Numbered from the stretch's first letter, positions 1 to 9,201 are shown. The stretch is DNA of 31,428 bases from Hyphomicrobiales bacterium (GCA_016780665.1 JADHLM010000004.1:1-31428); one strand, 5' to 3'. Numbers and translations: made by a program. Notes: generated by a model from the sequence alone, not told the origin.

Positions 1-369
1 TGTATTCTTGTTCAATTTCTTGAAACAAAAGCTGATGCCATTCACATTGTATCACTTGTAAATATAATTACTGATGGGGGTGCCAATTACATACGAATAA
101 TAATAAAAAAGATCTCAAATGAAGGGCAAATGCCAGGAGAAGTTTATATCATATCAAAAGATAAAGAACTGATTTACAACATTAAACAAACACAATGCAT
201 CGATGGACAGTGTGAATTTATTGAACAAATTACACCTGAATTCATGTCCATGCTTCAAGATGATAATGATTTCATTATTGGAGTTTCATTTCAAGATTTG
301 GGTATAAATATTGGAACTCTTGTAAGTGGCACAGAATTTGGCTATTTATACAGAAAAATAGAACAATAG
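1..369 (+). CDS. IalB-like (invasion-associated locus B family) protein, 3' part only
   Basis: The reading frame is open from the first base of the window, so the N-terminus is missing; at least 122 residues are visible. The visible part fits the C-terminal half of the IalB family: an early Cys-x-x-x-Gln (CILVQ), a run of beta-strand-like sequence, then a Cys-x-x-x-x-Cys pair in QCIDGQCEF followed by an acidic turn, a hydrophobic strand and a final V-S-x-x-x-F-x-x-x-Y pattern. Members of this family are usually small periplasmic or envelope proteins with two conserved disulfides; their biochemical role is poorly defined, and the name comes from Bartonella. The 88 nt after the stop hold no clear terminator. 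Family assignment rests on pattern memory only, so confidence is moderate. Confidence 0.55.
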   Translation, partial: CILVQFLETKADAIHIVSLVNIITDGGANYIRIIIKKISNEGQMPGEVYIISKDKELIYNIKQTQCIDGQCEFIEQITPEFMSMLQDDNDFIIGVSFQDLGINIGTLVSGTEFGYLYRKIEQ

Positions 370-457
370 TTAATGTCATTTGAATATTGTATTTTGTAGC
401 AAAAATATATAGTATTATAAGTGAAATTATTAGTCACTTTTAACCATGAGGTCTTAA

Positions 458-946
458 ATGAATAAAATAATGGCAATAATCTTGTCAATAATTATACTAA
501 ACTTCAGCTATATTCCCTATGCCACATCTAACAGTTTATGTGATGGTCCAGCTGGTGGCTTACTTTGTGGAGCTGGAATAGGTGGTGGTATTGGTTCTGC
601 ACTCGATGGCGAGGATGGTGCAAAAACAGGTGCAATCTTCGGAGGTTTAATGGGCCTAGCTGCTGGTATAAATGAAGCCGAGCAAAATAGAAAATACATT
701 GACAATAGTGAACCCAATGTTATCATATCAAATGAATACCCTGCACTTTTAGTGTATAATACACAAATAGCTCTTATCAGTATTGGTTATTATGTAGGTA
801 TGTATGATGGATCATTCACTAACGAGACTAGTGATGCCATCAAGAGCTATCAGAAAGATAATAACTTAATTGTTAATGGAATACCAACTGAGGAATTGTA
901 CGAACGTATTAAGCGAGATGTTGCAAAACTATATACTCAAGAATAA
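458..946 (+). CDS. Secreted glycine-zipper protein with C-terminal peptidoglycan-binding domain
   Basis: The 162-residue product starts with a typical signal peptide (positive start, hydrophobic residues about 5-20, likely cleavage after PYA near residue 22). Residues 38-70 form a Gly-rich zipper (GAGIGGGIGSALDG and further GxxxG steps) like the membrane-inserting or oligomerising segments of small outer-membrane proteins. Residues about 98-150 match a PG_binding_1 domain (Q-x-x-L-x-x-x-G-Y-Y-x-G-x-x-D-G-x-F then T-x-x-A-I-x-x-Y-Q). Cys28 and Cys37 could form a disulfide. A GAGGT ribosome-binding site lies about 7 nt before the ATG. It probably links the cell wall to the membrane, but the exact role is unknown. 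It ends 2 nt before the stop of the convergent MFS gene. Confidence 0.7.
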   Translation: MNKIMAIILSIIILNFSYIPYATSNSLCDGPAGGLLCGAGIGGGIGSALDGEDGAKTGAIFGGLMGLAAGINEAEQNRKYIDNSEPNVIISNEYPALLVYNTQIALISIGYYVGMYDGSFTNETSDAIKSYQKDNNLIVNGIPTEELYERIKRDVAKLYTQE

Positions 947-948
947 TA

Positions 949-2139
949 CTATTTATCACTGAGTGACTGACCCAAATAGAATGAACATGTGCCAACTATG
1001 GCTAGGAATACTAGCTGTATTGGCATATATATCAAACCAAAACCTGCTAACAGCGCTGCAATGTATGAAGAAGCTCCTGCAATACTGTATTGAATACATC
1101 CTGATAAACCTGAAGCAGCCCCAGCAAGCCTTGGTCTTATACTAACAACATTTGCTATAATATTTGGCATAACAATGCCATTTGAATATGTTACAATCAT
1201 CATTGTTCCAAAAATTATATATATATTTAGAATCCCATTGATTAGTAGGAATAACATAATTGTTGAACCCAAGATTGCTCCAAAAACTGCAAATGATATC
1301 ATTCTTAGAGAACCAACCCTTTCTGATAATCTTGCAGTAGTAAAACTTCCTGACATAAATGCAAAAGATATTAACATAAATGTAAAACCATAGTGTGTTG
1401 GACTAAAATTGAGCTTTTGAATTACCAAATATGGCGCAACTCCCAAGAAAGTAAAAAACATAGAATTTGTACATGACATAGTAATTGTAAATAAAATAAA
1501 CTTTGGTAATTTAATTAATTCACCAAAACTTCCTATCAATGAGCTTATATTACCCCTAATTCTATCTTCAGTCTTAGTTTCTTCTAAATTATAAAAAATA
1601 TTTATTAAAAGGAAAACTCCAACAATAAGCATAATATAGAATATGCTCCTCCAACCAAATAGATCTTGTAATATGCCGCCCAGAGGCGGCGCAATCATTG
1701 GCGCTATAACCATTACAGTTGTAACATAACCCAAAGCAGATGCTGCTTTCTCTCTGCTATATACGTCCCTAATTATTGCTCTTCCTAACACTACACCTGC
1801 TACACCACCAAATGCTTGTATAAATCTTCCAAAAATCAATAACTCACTTGATTGAGCAAAACTGCAAATTAATGTCCCAACAAGAAATATTATAATACCA
1901 AACATAAGAATGGATCGTCTGCCATAAGCATCTGATATTGGTCCAATAAAAATTTGTCCAACTGCCATCGAGATTATGAATGATGATATAGCCATTTGCG
2001 CACTTGAATATGAAATATCAAAATATAAGGATAATGCTGGAAGAGATGGGACAATCAAATTTAAGGTTAATGGAGCAAGACCAGTTACCGCTGCCAATGA
2101 CCATATGGATGGTGGATTTTTTCTAATTTTTGTATCCAT
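949..2139 (-). CDS. Bcr/CflA-type MFS drug exporter
   Basis: This 396-residue protein has about 12 hydrophobic segments and fits the 12-TM drug:H+ antiporter family (DHA1, Bcr/CflA branch). MFS motif A is visible in the loop between TM2 and TM3 as GPISDAYGRR (residues 66-75), and the N-terminal TM1 region with LNLIVPSLPAL is typical of the branch. Family members export drugs such as bicyclomycin, or sulfonamides and amino-acid derivatives, using the proton gradient; the substrate here cannot be predicted. It starts 18 nt after the end of gshA on the same strand, so it is probably the last gene of an rsmE-gshA-MFS transcript. Whether it exports a thiol compound is only a guess from context. 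Confidence 0.85.
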   Translation of the reverse strand: MDTKIRKNPPSIWSLAAVTGLAPLTLNLIVPSLPALSLYFDISYSSAQMAISSFIISMAVGQIFIGPISDAYGRRSILMFGIIIFLVGTLICSFAQSSELLIFGRFIQAFGGVAGVVLGRAIIRDVYSREKAASALGYVTTVMVIAPMIAPPLGGILQDLFGWRSIFYIMLIVGVFLLINIFYNLEETKTEDRIRGNISSLIGSFGELIKLPKFILFTITMSCTNSMFFTFLGVAPYLVIQKLNFSPTHYGFTFMLISFAFMSGSFTTARLSERVGSLRMISFAVFGAILGSTIMLFLLINGILNIYIIFGTMMIVTYSNGIVMPNIIANVVSIRPRLAGAASGLSGCIQYSIAGASSYIAALLAGFGLIYMPIQLVFLAIVGTCSFYLGQSLSDK

Positions 2140-2157
2140 TATAATTTATGTTTAAGA

Positions 2158-3534
2158 TCAGATATTGGAGTAATTATATATGTTATTGATGTCATGCAAC
2201 CAAACTGTATTAAATCTCTTAATCAAGTTATCTGATGGTGTTTCTTTATTATTCAAGATATCCTGGAGTGGACGCAAATAAATTTCTTCTGTTTGTTTAT
2301 TGTTATTATATATATTCCGATCATTCAATCCACTTAATGAAATGGATATAATTTCACTTATCAAATCTATAATATTGAATTTTTGAAATTTTGCATCAAA
2401 ACCACTTTTGTTCAGGTTATCTTCAAATTCAAGGACTTCTGATAGGTTCCATTCTTTTACTAAATCATAAGAAGCATCCAATGATGAATTACTATACATC
2501 ATCCCAGTCCAGATTGCAGCTAAACTGATGATAGAAGCATGATTGCCTGAGTCAGCCCCTCTCATCTCAATAAATTTTTTCAATCTTACTTGCGGAAATA
2601 AAGTTGATAAATGAGTCTCCCAGTCTTCTAATGATGGATAATATTGAATACCTACTTCATCACGAAAACCATTTTGAAGGTATTCCTTAAACAACATTTT
2701 CTTTGGAATGATATACTCCCCATTTCGATATATGAAATACATCGGAACATTTAGAGCATAATTAGCATATTTATCAAAATTCAAATCCTTTTCAAATACA
2801 AATGGGAGATAACCACACCTATCATTATCTGTATCCTTCCAAACACTAATCCTGTTTGATAGCAAGTTTGTTAATTTTCCATACCTAAAAGGACTATTAT
2901 AAAATAACATAGAAACTAGAGGTTGTAATGACATTGCAACCCTAAATTTTTTATTGAAATCTTGTTCACTTCCATAATCTAAATTTACTTGTGTTGTAGC
3001 AGAGCAATGCATCATGTAAAGCCCCAAAGAACCAGCAGTTGGCATGTATTTTCTCATAAAATGGTATCGTGTCTTTGGAACTTGCGTCATATCAGAAAAA
3101 TCCCATTTAGGAGTGAAGCCAAGTCCAAGAACATCCACCCCAATCGTGTCGCATGCGTGTTTTAATTGCTTGTGATAATTTGAAAACTCTTCTTCTGTTT
3201 GATGTAAGTTATTACATAATGAACCTGATAATTCAATCTGACCACCTGGCTCAAGGCTAATATTACAATTCTGATCTTTATGAGTCAAACCAATCACATA
3301 ATCTTTATCATATACTGGCTGCCATGAATATTCCCTCATAAGGAATTTAAAGATCTCCTCGATTCCATTTGGACCAAAATAATTTATTGGTTCAAAAGAA
3401 TCTTTATAGAATAGAAATTTCTCATTTTCTGTGCCAATGCCCCAATTCTTAATTTCTTTCGATCCTGTATGAAAATATTCTATTAGATCTTTTTCATTGA
3501 TCCATTCATGATGATCTGTTGTTTTTTTGTCCAT
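2158..3534 (-). CDS. gshA: Glutamate--cysteine ligase, plant/alphaproteobacterial type
   Basis: The enzyme makes gamma-glutamylcysteine from glutamate, cysteine and ATP, the first step of glutathione synthesis, in the cytoplasm. The 458-residue length and the conserved blocks fit the GCS2 family shared by plants and alphaproteobacteria, not the unrelated E. coli type: GIGTENEKF at residues 32-40, EPGGQIELSG, PKTRYHFMRKYMPTAG, MMHCSATTQVNLDYG and EMRGADSG further along. It lies 38 nt downstream of rsmE and 18 nt upstream of the exporter gene on the same strand. An rsmE-gshA pair opposite ubiA is, from memory, a common alphaproteobacterial arrangement. No clear Shine-Dalgarno sequence precedes the ATG. 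Confidence 0.93.
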   Translation of the reverse strand: MDKKTTDHHEWINEKDLIEYFHTGSKEIKNWGIGTENEKFLFYKDSFEPINYFGPNGIEEIFKFLMREYSWQPVYDKDYVIGLTHKDQNCNISLEPGGQIELSGSLCNNLHQTEEEFSNYHKQLKHACDTIGVDVLGLGFTPKWDFSDMTQVPKTRYHFMRKYMPTAGSLGLYMMHCSATTQVNLDYGSEQDFNKKFRVAMSLQPLVSMLFYNSPFRYGKLTNLLSNRISVWKDTDNDRCGYLPFVFEKDLNFDKYANYALNVPMYFIYRNGEYIIPKKMLFKEYLQNGFRDEVGIQYYPSLEDWETHLSTLFPQVRLKKFIEMRGADSGNHASIISLAAIWTGMMYSNSSLDASYDLVKEWNLSEVLEFEDNLNKSGFDAKFQKFNIIDLISEIISISLSGLNDRNIYNNNKQTEEIYLRPLQDILNNKETPSDNLIKRFNTVWLHDINNIYNYSNI

Positions 3535-3572
3535 TTTTAAAAATTTCTCAGTTTTAATTTGGTAGGTCTTTG

Positions 3573-4316
3573 TTAAATTACAGCTTTACTATTTGTTATT
3601 TGTAAAAACGTAGCAGCAACTATTGCGGCAGTATCTGCACGCAAAATCCTAGAGCCTAGTGATACGGGTTTTACATTACCTAATTTAATCATATTCATTC
3701 TTTCATTATCAGAAAAGCCCCCCTCAGGTCCAATCAAAAAAGAGACAATCTTCTCTTTCACACCATTTAATACATCGTTTGGTAGAGCTGTATTTTTTTT
3801 TTCATCACAAAATAGGATTATTTCTTTGTTAAATTCTTCAATAATTAAATCTGATAGTAATTTTTGTTCTGTGATTTCTGGAACAATCATCAAGCCACTT
3901 TGTTCAGCAGCTTCTTTCGCACGTAAATAAAGCTTTTGGATATTTAAATTTTTTGTATTTGTGTAATCTGTAATTACAGGAGTAAACTTCGTGATACCAA
4001 GTTCTGTTAGTTTCTCAATAATATAATTATGGCGATTATTGTTAAGTGGAGTAAAGTAGCATCTCAGAGGTTCGTATGACAGTTGTTCCTTTTGTTTTTG
4101 AAGAACTTCTAAATCTATAAGATCTCTATTAATTCTTTTGATTTTACAAATCCATTCACCATCTACACCATTAAAAACTAATATTTGATCCTCTATTTTT
4201 ATTCTCATAACATTTTTCAAATAGTGAAAATCTGCATTCTCTATATCCAAGATTGAAGACTCTTTGAGTGGTCTATCTAAAAATATACGTATTTTTTTAG
4301 GTGATTTCATAAGCAT
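3573..4316 (-). CDS. rsmE: 16S rRNA (uracil-1498-N3)-methyltransferase RsmE
   Basis: RsmE methylates U1498 of 16S rRNA using S-adenosylmethionine. The 247-residue protein has the expected N-terminal PUA-like part (LKNVMRIKIEDQILVFNG, residues 33-50) and a C-terminal SPOUT domain with the knotted SAM-binding motifs IGPEGGF (195-201) and SLGSRILRADTA (219-230). The start could also be the Met at residue 3 (position 4310); neither has an obvious ribosome-binding site. It is divergent from ubiA, with only 53 nt between them to hold both promoters, and is probably the first gene of an operon with gshA and the MFS exporter. Confidence 0.93.
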   Translation of the reverse strand: MLMKSPKKIRIFLDRPLKESSILDIENADFHYLKNVMRIKIEDQILVFNGVDGEWICKIKRINRDLIDLEVLQKQKEQLSYEPLRCYFTPLNNNRHNYIIEKLTELGITKFTPVITDYTNTKNLNIQKLYLRAKEAAEQSGLMIVPEITEQKLLSDLIIEEFNKEIILFCDEKKNTALPNDVLNGVKEKIVSFLIGPEGGFSDNERMNMIKLGNVKPVSLGSRILRADTAAIVAATFLQITNSKAVI

Positions 4317-4369
4317 TTTTTACCAATATATTAATAATTTTGATATAACTATTTCATCTAATAATTATT

Positions 4370-5254
4370 TTGAAATCTGATCTTATTGTGCACATAATTC
4401 AAACTAAAATCCAGAACTATATATTGATCACAAGACAGGACAAACCAACAGGATGGATGTTATTATTCATCCCATGTTTATTTGGAATATTCTCAGCTTC
4501 AATTCATAAAAACCTACCGATAGATTTAAAAATTATAATTCTCTTTCTTATTGGTTCTATTCTTATGAGGTCAGCTGGTTGTATTTTTAATGATATTATC
4601 GACAGAGATATTGATGCAAAAGTTGAAAGAACAAAAAATCGTCCTCTTGCAAACAAGAGTATGAACTTGTACGAAGCCATATTTCTTTTACTTACCTTGC
4701 TGATTTTTAGTTTTTTAATACTTATTTCTATGAACAAATTGACAATAATTCTAGGTTTTGCATCTATTATACTTGTTGTCCTATATCCATTTATGAAAAG
4801 AATAACATACTGGCCTCAATTATTTCTTGGTTTTACTTTTAATTGGGGAGCTATTATTGGGTGGACCGCGGTCTCTAATAGTATAAACTTTGAGACGCTC
4901 ATAATCTACATATCATCAATTTTTTGGACCTTAGGATACGATACAGTTTATGGTTATCAAGACATAAAAGATGATAAAGTAATTGGTGTAAAATCAACAT
5001 CCGTACTCTTTGAACCATACTCAAAAAATGTTATTTGGTTATTCTATTTTTTAAGCTTTAGCGTGATGTCCTATGCGCTACTCTCACTAAAAGTATCAAA
5101 TATTTCAGTCATTTTTTTTATTGCTACTGTAATTTTTAGTTTTTATCTGGTCATAAAATTAAATTTAAGAGATGTTCATTCCTGTGGCAATTTCTTCTCA
5201 AAAAATAAATATATTGGCTTTCTAATTTCTATCTCAATTGCTTTATCAATATGA
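4370..5254 (+). CDS. ubiA: 4-hydroxybenzoate polyprenyltransferase
   Basis: UbiA attaches the polyprenyl tail to 4-hydroxybenzoate in ubiquinone synthesis, within the inner membrane. The 294-residue protein is strongly hydrophobic, with about 8-9 membrane segments. The family opening DKPTGWMLLFIP (residues 24-35) is present. The first Asp-rich motif is N74-D75-x-x-D78-x-x-x-D82 followed by K-x-x-R-T-K-N-R-P-L, and the second is YDTVYGYQDIKDDK near residue 190-200; both bind the Mg-diphosphate of the prenyl donor. The start codon is TTG (4370-4372). The next in-frame ATG lies inside the first membrane segment, after the PTGW motif, so TTG is the better start. It is the first gene of a run with waaA and lpxK. 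Confidence 0.92.
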   Translation: MKSDLIVHIIQTKIQNYILITRQDKPTGWMLLFIPCLFGIFSASIHKNLPIDLKIIILFLIGSILMRSAGCIFNDIIDRDIDAKVERTKNRPLANKSMNLYEAIFLLLTLLIFSFLILISMNKLTIILGFASIILVVLYPFMKRITYWPQLFLGFTFNWGAIIGWTAVSNSINFETLIIYISSIFWTLGYDTVYGYQDIKDDKVIGVKSTSVLFEPYSKNVIWLFYFLSFSVMSYALLSLKVSNISVIFFIATVIFSFYLVIKLNLRDVHSCGNFFSKNKYIGFLISISIALSI

Positions 5255-5272
5255 TAACGATACAATCACCAT

Positions 5273-6580
5273 ATGCGTCTTGACACAAATTTTTTTATCA
5301 AATCTTATAGGGTAACAACTACACTTATAAGTTTTTTTATTGATTTCTTTTTGATTTATAGAAAATTTCTTAAAAAAGAAAATGAACAAACATTAAGACA
5401 AAAAACATCAAGAGAATTTGTAAAAAAACCAGCTAGTGAGCATAAACTTACATGGATACATGCAGTAAGTATAGGTGAAACGCGTTCTGCAATAACAGTC
5501 GCAGAGATAATTTTAAATAAAGATCCAAATCAATATATTTTATTAACCACCAGCACGATCTCATCTTCAGAAATAATTAATAAGATTGATAATGAAAAAA
5601 TAATTCATCAATATCTGCCTCTTGATGTGCAAAAATATGTAAATAAATTTATCAATTATTGGTCACCTTCAGTTTGTATCTTTATGGAGGCAGAAATTTG
5701 GCCAAACTATTTTCTAGAAATTGAAAAGAGAAAAATCCCTCTATTTATTCTCAATGGGCGATTAACAAAAAAAAGTTATAATCGCTGGAATAAATTCCCA
5801 AAGTTCGCAAAAAAAATATTAAATATTCCACGAGTCATATCATGCCAAGACAATGAGACATATGAAAGATATAAGTCACTTGAAGTAAAGAATTTGATAA
5901 AATCAGAGAATATAAAGTATGCCAACAGACCTCTTCGTGTTGATGACATTGAGTTTAATTCCTTAGAACAGTTATTTAATGAGCGTTTAGTATATATAAT
6001 CGTATCAGCCCATGATAGAGAAGGAGAGATTTTCTTATCAGTTCACAAGCAACTGCATTCGTTGGATCCAAATACCGTTTGTATATATGTACCAAGACAT
6101 CCCTCCGGCGTAAGAGAAATGATACAGTTATTGGATAAGGACAAAATTAGTTGGACTAAATTACCATCACAAGAAACTAACAAAAATGAATACAATAATA
6201 ATATAAATTTTTATATCGTTGATAAATTTGGAGTCCTCGGCACATATTTAAAACTATCAAAATTAGCAATAATCGGTGGGTCGTTCATTGATATTGGTGG
6301 ACATAATCCAGTCGAAGCCATCCAACTTAATTGTCCTGTTTTTCATGGATGTTATATAAGAAATTTTCATGAAGTATATAGAGAATTAGGAGAATTAAAT
6401 TGTTGCAATCAAGCTGATAATGAAGAAGATCTCATTAAAAAAATTAGATCATACTTTTCAAATATAGACCGAATAGAATTAACAAAAAAAAATATAAAAA
6501 ATATAATCGATACCAAGAGATTATCTGTTGAAAATGAAATAAAAAATATTTTGTCTCTTAAAGATGGAGATTATTCATGA
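5273..6580 (+). CDS. waaA: 3-deoxy-D-manno-octulosonic acid (Kdo) transferase
   Basis: WaaA (KdtA, family GT30) transfers Kdo from CMP-Kdo to the lipid A precursor at the cytoplasmic face of the inner membrane. The 435-residue protein has a hydrophobic N-terminal anchor (about residues 17-30), then the HAVSIGE motif (63-69), whose Glu is the catalytic base in the family. Further blocks are EAEIWPN, LFILNGRLTKKS, YVPRHP and the C-terminal IIGGSFIDIGGHNPVEA, which binds the nucleotide sugar. The last codons overlap lpxK by 4 nt (ATGA), indicating translational coupling. Whether it adds one or two Kdo residues cannot be told. Together with lpxK it indicates that this organism makes lipopolysaccharide. 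Confidence 0.94.
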   Translation: MRLDTNFFIKSYRVTTTLISFFIDFFLIYRKFLKKENEQTLRQKTSREFVKKPASEHKLTWIHAVSIGETRSAITVAEIILNKDPNQYILLTTSTISSSEIINKIDNEKIIHQYLPLDVQKYVNKFINYWSPSVCIFMEAEIWPNYFLEIEKRKIPLFILNGRLTKKSYNRWNKFPKFAKKILNIPRVISCQDNETYERYKSLEVKNLIKSENIKYANRPLRVDDIEFNSLEQLFNERLVYIIVSAHDREGEIFLSVHKQLHSLDPNTVCIYVPRHPSGVREMIQLLDKDKISWTKLPSQETNKNEYNNNINFYIVDKFGVLGTYLKLSKLAIIGGSFIDIGGHNPVEAIQLNCPVFHGCYIRNFHEVYRELGELNCCNQADNEEDLIKKIRSYFSNIDRIELTKKNIKNIIDTKRLSVENEIKNILSLKDGDYS

Positions 6581-7557
6581 AAAGACCTCTAATGTGGAAT
6601 AAAAAAACAAAATTTCACATTGTTTTAATAACATTTAGTTATGTTTATTCTTATCTTTCACAATTAAATTATAAGCTAAAAAAAAAATATAGATCAACCA
6701 TACCAATCATATCAATAGGTAGCCCATTAATAGGTGGTGGTGGTAAAACTCCAACTGAAATAGCAATAATTAATTTTCTAATCACTCAAGGAAAGAGTGT
6801 CTGTTCATTATCCAAAGGATATAGTGGGTCAATAAAAGAACCAACAATAGTTACAAAAAAACATAGAAGTAGTGATGTGGGTGATGAGGCTCTTTTACTA
6901 TCAAATATATCAGATACTTTTGTTTCCCATAACAGAACTAAGGGTCTTAAATATATAAACGATAACTTTAAATATGATTTTATTGTTATGGATGATGGCT
7001 ATAGGGATATTTCTATTGAAAATAAGATAAATATTTTAGTAATTGATAGTAATATTTCTGGTATAAATCATTATCAATTCCCTGCTGGAGACTACATAGG
7101 GAAATTAGAGACCTCAATAAATTCCGCTGACTTTATTTTAATAGTGGATCCAGATAAATTATCCAATAAAATTAAAAATAGTATTTCAAGTTCAAGAAAA
7201 ATTATCATGCAAGCGAGCACTCGCTTCAAAAATAAGTTCAGCGAAATATCTGATAGAGTCGCATTTACAGGAATTGGTTTGCCAAATAAATTTTATCGAT
7301 CACTTATTGAAAGAAATTATAATTTATTGGATAAACTCACTTTCAAAAATCATCATAGATTTACAAAAAAAGAAATTGAGCAGCTCATCAATATTGGCAA
7401 GAGTCATGAAAAGTATACTTTGATCACAACAGAAAAAGATTTTGTCAGGATCGATGATGAAAATGATCCTGACCATAAACTAAGAACAATGATTGATGTA
7501 CAAAATATTGAAATTAAATTTAATAATTTAGATTCAATTTTAGATATCTTTAAATAG
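6577..7557 (+). CDS. lpxK: Tetraacyldisaccharide 4'-kinase
   Basis: LpxK phosphorylates the 4' position of the lipid A disaccharide with ATP at the inner membrane. The 326-residue protein has a short hydrophobic N-terminal segment (about 12-30) and a Walker A-type loop GSPLIGGGGKTP (residues 48-59). The Asp-Asp-Gly segment at 139-141 belongs to the family's catalytic site; here it reads DDGYRD, whereas many relatives I recall have DDGFQ followed by H or N. The ATG overlaps the waaA stop and GGAG lies about 8 nt upstream. It converges on DUF2093 with 19 nt between the stops. The codons are strongly AT-biased, like its neighbours. Confidence 0.92.
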   Translation: MKRPLMWNKKTKFHIVLITFSYVYSYLSQLNYKLKKKYRSTIPIISIGSPLIGGGGKTPTEIAIINFLITQGKSVCSLSKGYSGSIKEPTIVTKKHRSSDVGDEALLLSNISDTFVSHNRTKGLKYINDNFKYDFIVMDDGYRDISIENKINILVIDSNISGINHYQFPAGDYIGKLETSINSADFILIVDPDKLSNKIKNSISSSRKIIMQASTRFKNKFSEISDRVAFTGIGLPNKFYRSLIERNYNLLDKLTFKNHHRFTKKEIEQLINIGKSHEKYTLITTEKDFVRIDDENDPDHKLRTMIDVQNIEIKFNNLDSILDIFK

Positions 7558-7576
7558 TAAACAGCATTTTTTGTAT

Positions 7577-7792
7577 TTAAATATTTTTTTTATGCTGCGT
7601 GAGAGCTAAATGTGCACTATCATACGCCTCTTGTCTTTCAACTGACCAATATTTTAAATCATTTAAACTAATTCTCTTCCCAGAAACAGCACATATAACG
7701 AATTGCCCATCCTTAATTATTTCAAACTCACCATCTAAGTATTTCACTTTAGCCTGTTTTTCTGTGCTACCTATTTCATTGAATTTAGTCAT
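7577..7792 (-). CDS. DUF2093 family small protein
   Basis: This is a 71-residue protein with the pattern KVKYLDGEFEIIKDGQFVICAVSGKRISLNDLKYWSVERQEAY, which I recognise as the alphaproteobacterial DUF2093 family. Its function is unknown. The fold is probably a small beta-rich domain followed by a helix; the single CAVSGK segment resembles half of a metal-binding knuckle but only one Cys is present. It begins 8 nt after the xseA stop on the same strand, so the two are almost certainly cotranscribed. From memory, this xseA-DUF2093-lpxK neighbourhood recurs in alphaproteobacteria, which supports the gene being real despite its length. Confidence 0.85.
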   Translation of the reverse strand: MTKFNEIGSTEKQAKVKYLDGEFEIIKDGQFVICAVSGKRISLNDLKYWSVERQEAYDSAHLALTQHKKNI

Positions 7793-7800
7793 TTGAATTC

Positions 7801-9156
7801 CTATTTCCTTTTATTTGTCACATCTAGTTTGCCATCAGAAAATATAACTCTCATTGATTGATGATCTTCTGCATCTTTTAGTGAAGAAATTATTATATCA
7901 TCAGGAGACTTAATAACTGCATATCCTCTATTTAATATATTTTTATAATCCAATGATCCAAGTAATCTTGACAATGAATGTATTTTATTTTTTCTATCAG
8001 TTATTATGTTTTTTGAATGGAAGTTTAGATTGTTACTTGCACTAATACTGTAGGAGTCTTTTACACTAATAATTTTATTTGCCCCTAAAAAAAGCAAGTT
8101 TTGGCTATAAATTAATCTAGAAGCTTTTTTATCGATGTTATCTTCCAATGATTTTTTCGACAACCTCCCAAATACTCCACTAAACCTCAATAACTTCTCT
8201 TGTAAATAGCTTTTTCCAATAATTGAAAATGACTGTTTAAAATAATTTAAATTGAGCCATGTTTTTTTAATTTTATCTTGTATGAATATATTTAGTCTAT
8301 TTTCATATGAATTTATTTTAGAATAAATTTCATCTATCTTTGGAAAAATTTTATTGGCTGCTGCGGTAGGTGTAGCTGCTCTAAAATCTGCAACGAGATC
8401 AATAAGACTTATGTCTGTCTCATGTCCAATTGCACTCACCACTGGGATGCCAGAATTAAATATAGACCTCACTAATGTTTCATCATTAAAGCCCCATAGA
8501 TCCTCATATGAGCCTCCTCCTCTGGCTACCAAAATTATATCAGGCTTTATGGATACATCGGGATTTAGATTATTAAGACGATAAATTACTTCACTAATTT
8601 CAATTGGACATTTTTCACCTTGTACGGATACGTCAATAATAGATACATCACAAGGATAACCATTATCATTAAAAACTTTCAATATATCTCTGATTACAGA
8701 ACCAGTCAGTGATGTGACAATAGCAATACTTTTTGGATATTTAGGTAAAATTTTTTTATGAATTTCATCAAACAAACCTTCTGCCAATAGTTGTTGCTTT
8801 AATTTTTCAAATTTTGCCTTTAATACTCCCTCGCCAGCAAGTTCAATACTTTCTATATGTATTTGATAAGTTGAAATCCCTTTTGAATAAGTGGTGATTC
8901 TTCCTGAGGCTATAACTTCAAGACCTTCCTCTGGTATCACAGTCAAATGTCGGTATGTATCTGGCCAAATTACAGCATTTATGAGATCCTTTTCTTCTTT
9001 CAATGATAGATACACAATCCCATTCTTGCTTATTTTAAGCCCTGATACTTCACCTCTTACTTTCACATAACCAAACCCTCCTTCCAGTGATTTTTTTATT
9101 TCATTTGAAATTTCACTTACTGAAAATTCTGGGATATTTTCATTAACAAAAAACAT
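7801..9156 (-). CDS. xseA: Exodeoxyribonuclease VII large subunit
   Basis: XseA is the catalytic large subunit of exonuclease VII, which degrades single-stranded DNA from both ends without a metal requirement and works with several copies of XseB. The 451-residue protein starts with an OB-fold (SEISNEIKKSLEGGFGYVKVRGEVSGLK, about 14-41). The catalytic core follows with ARGGGSYEDLWGFND (211-225), SAIGHETD (241-248) and RAATPTAAA (259-267). The rest is a long helical stretch and a short C-terminal LNRGYAV-type motif. xseB is not in this window, so the subunits are encoded apart. The gene is divergent from purD across 89 nt and leads a two-gene unit with DUF2093. Confidence 0.95.
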   Translation of the reverse strand: MFFVNENIPEFSVSEISNEIKKSLEGGFGYVKVRGEVSGLKISKNGIVYLSLKEEKDLINAVIWPDTYRHLTVIPEEGLEVIASGRITTYSKGISTYQIHIESIELAGEGVLKAKFEKLKQQLLAEGLFDEIHKKILPKYPKSIAIVTSLTGSVIRDILKVFNDNGYPCDVSIIDVSVQGEKCPIEISEVIYRLNNLNPDVSIKPDIILVARGGGSYEDLWGFNDETLVRSIFNSGIPVVSAIGHETDISLIDLVADFRAATPTAAANKIFPKIDEIYSKINSYENRLNIFIQDKIKKTWLNLNYFKQSFSIIGKSYLQEKLLRFSGVFGRLSKKSLEDNIDKKASRLIYSQNLLFLGANKIISVKDSYSISASNNLNFHSKNIITDRKNKIHSLSRLLGSLDYKNILNRGYAVIKSPDDIIISSLKDAEDHQSMRVIFSDGKLDVTNKRK

Positions 9157-9201
9157 TCATAAATAAAGAATTTAAATTAACATTATTAACTAATAGGTTA
9201 T

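Noticed and set aside
949..4316. rsmE-gshA-MFS run as a dedicated thiol-conjugate detoxification system
   Set aside because: The exporter belongs to a broad drug-efflux family and rsmE is an rRNA methylase; adjacency alone does not support a shared function.
7562..7597. Inverted repeat CAGCAT...ATGCTG after lpxK as a terminator
   Set aside because: The arms are only 6 nt with a 24-nt A/T-only loop, there is no T run directly after the stem, and it overlaps the end of the DUF2093 gene.
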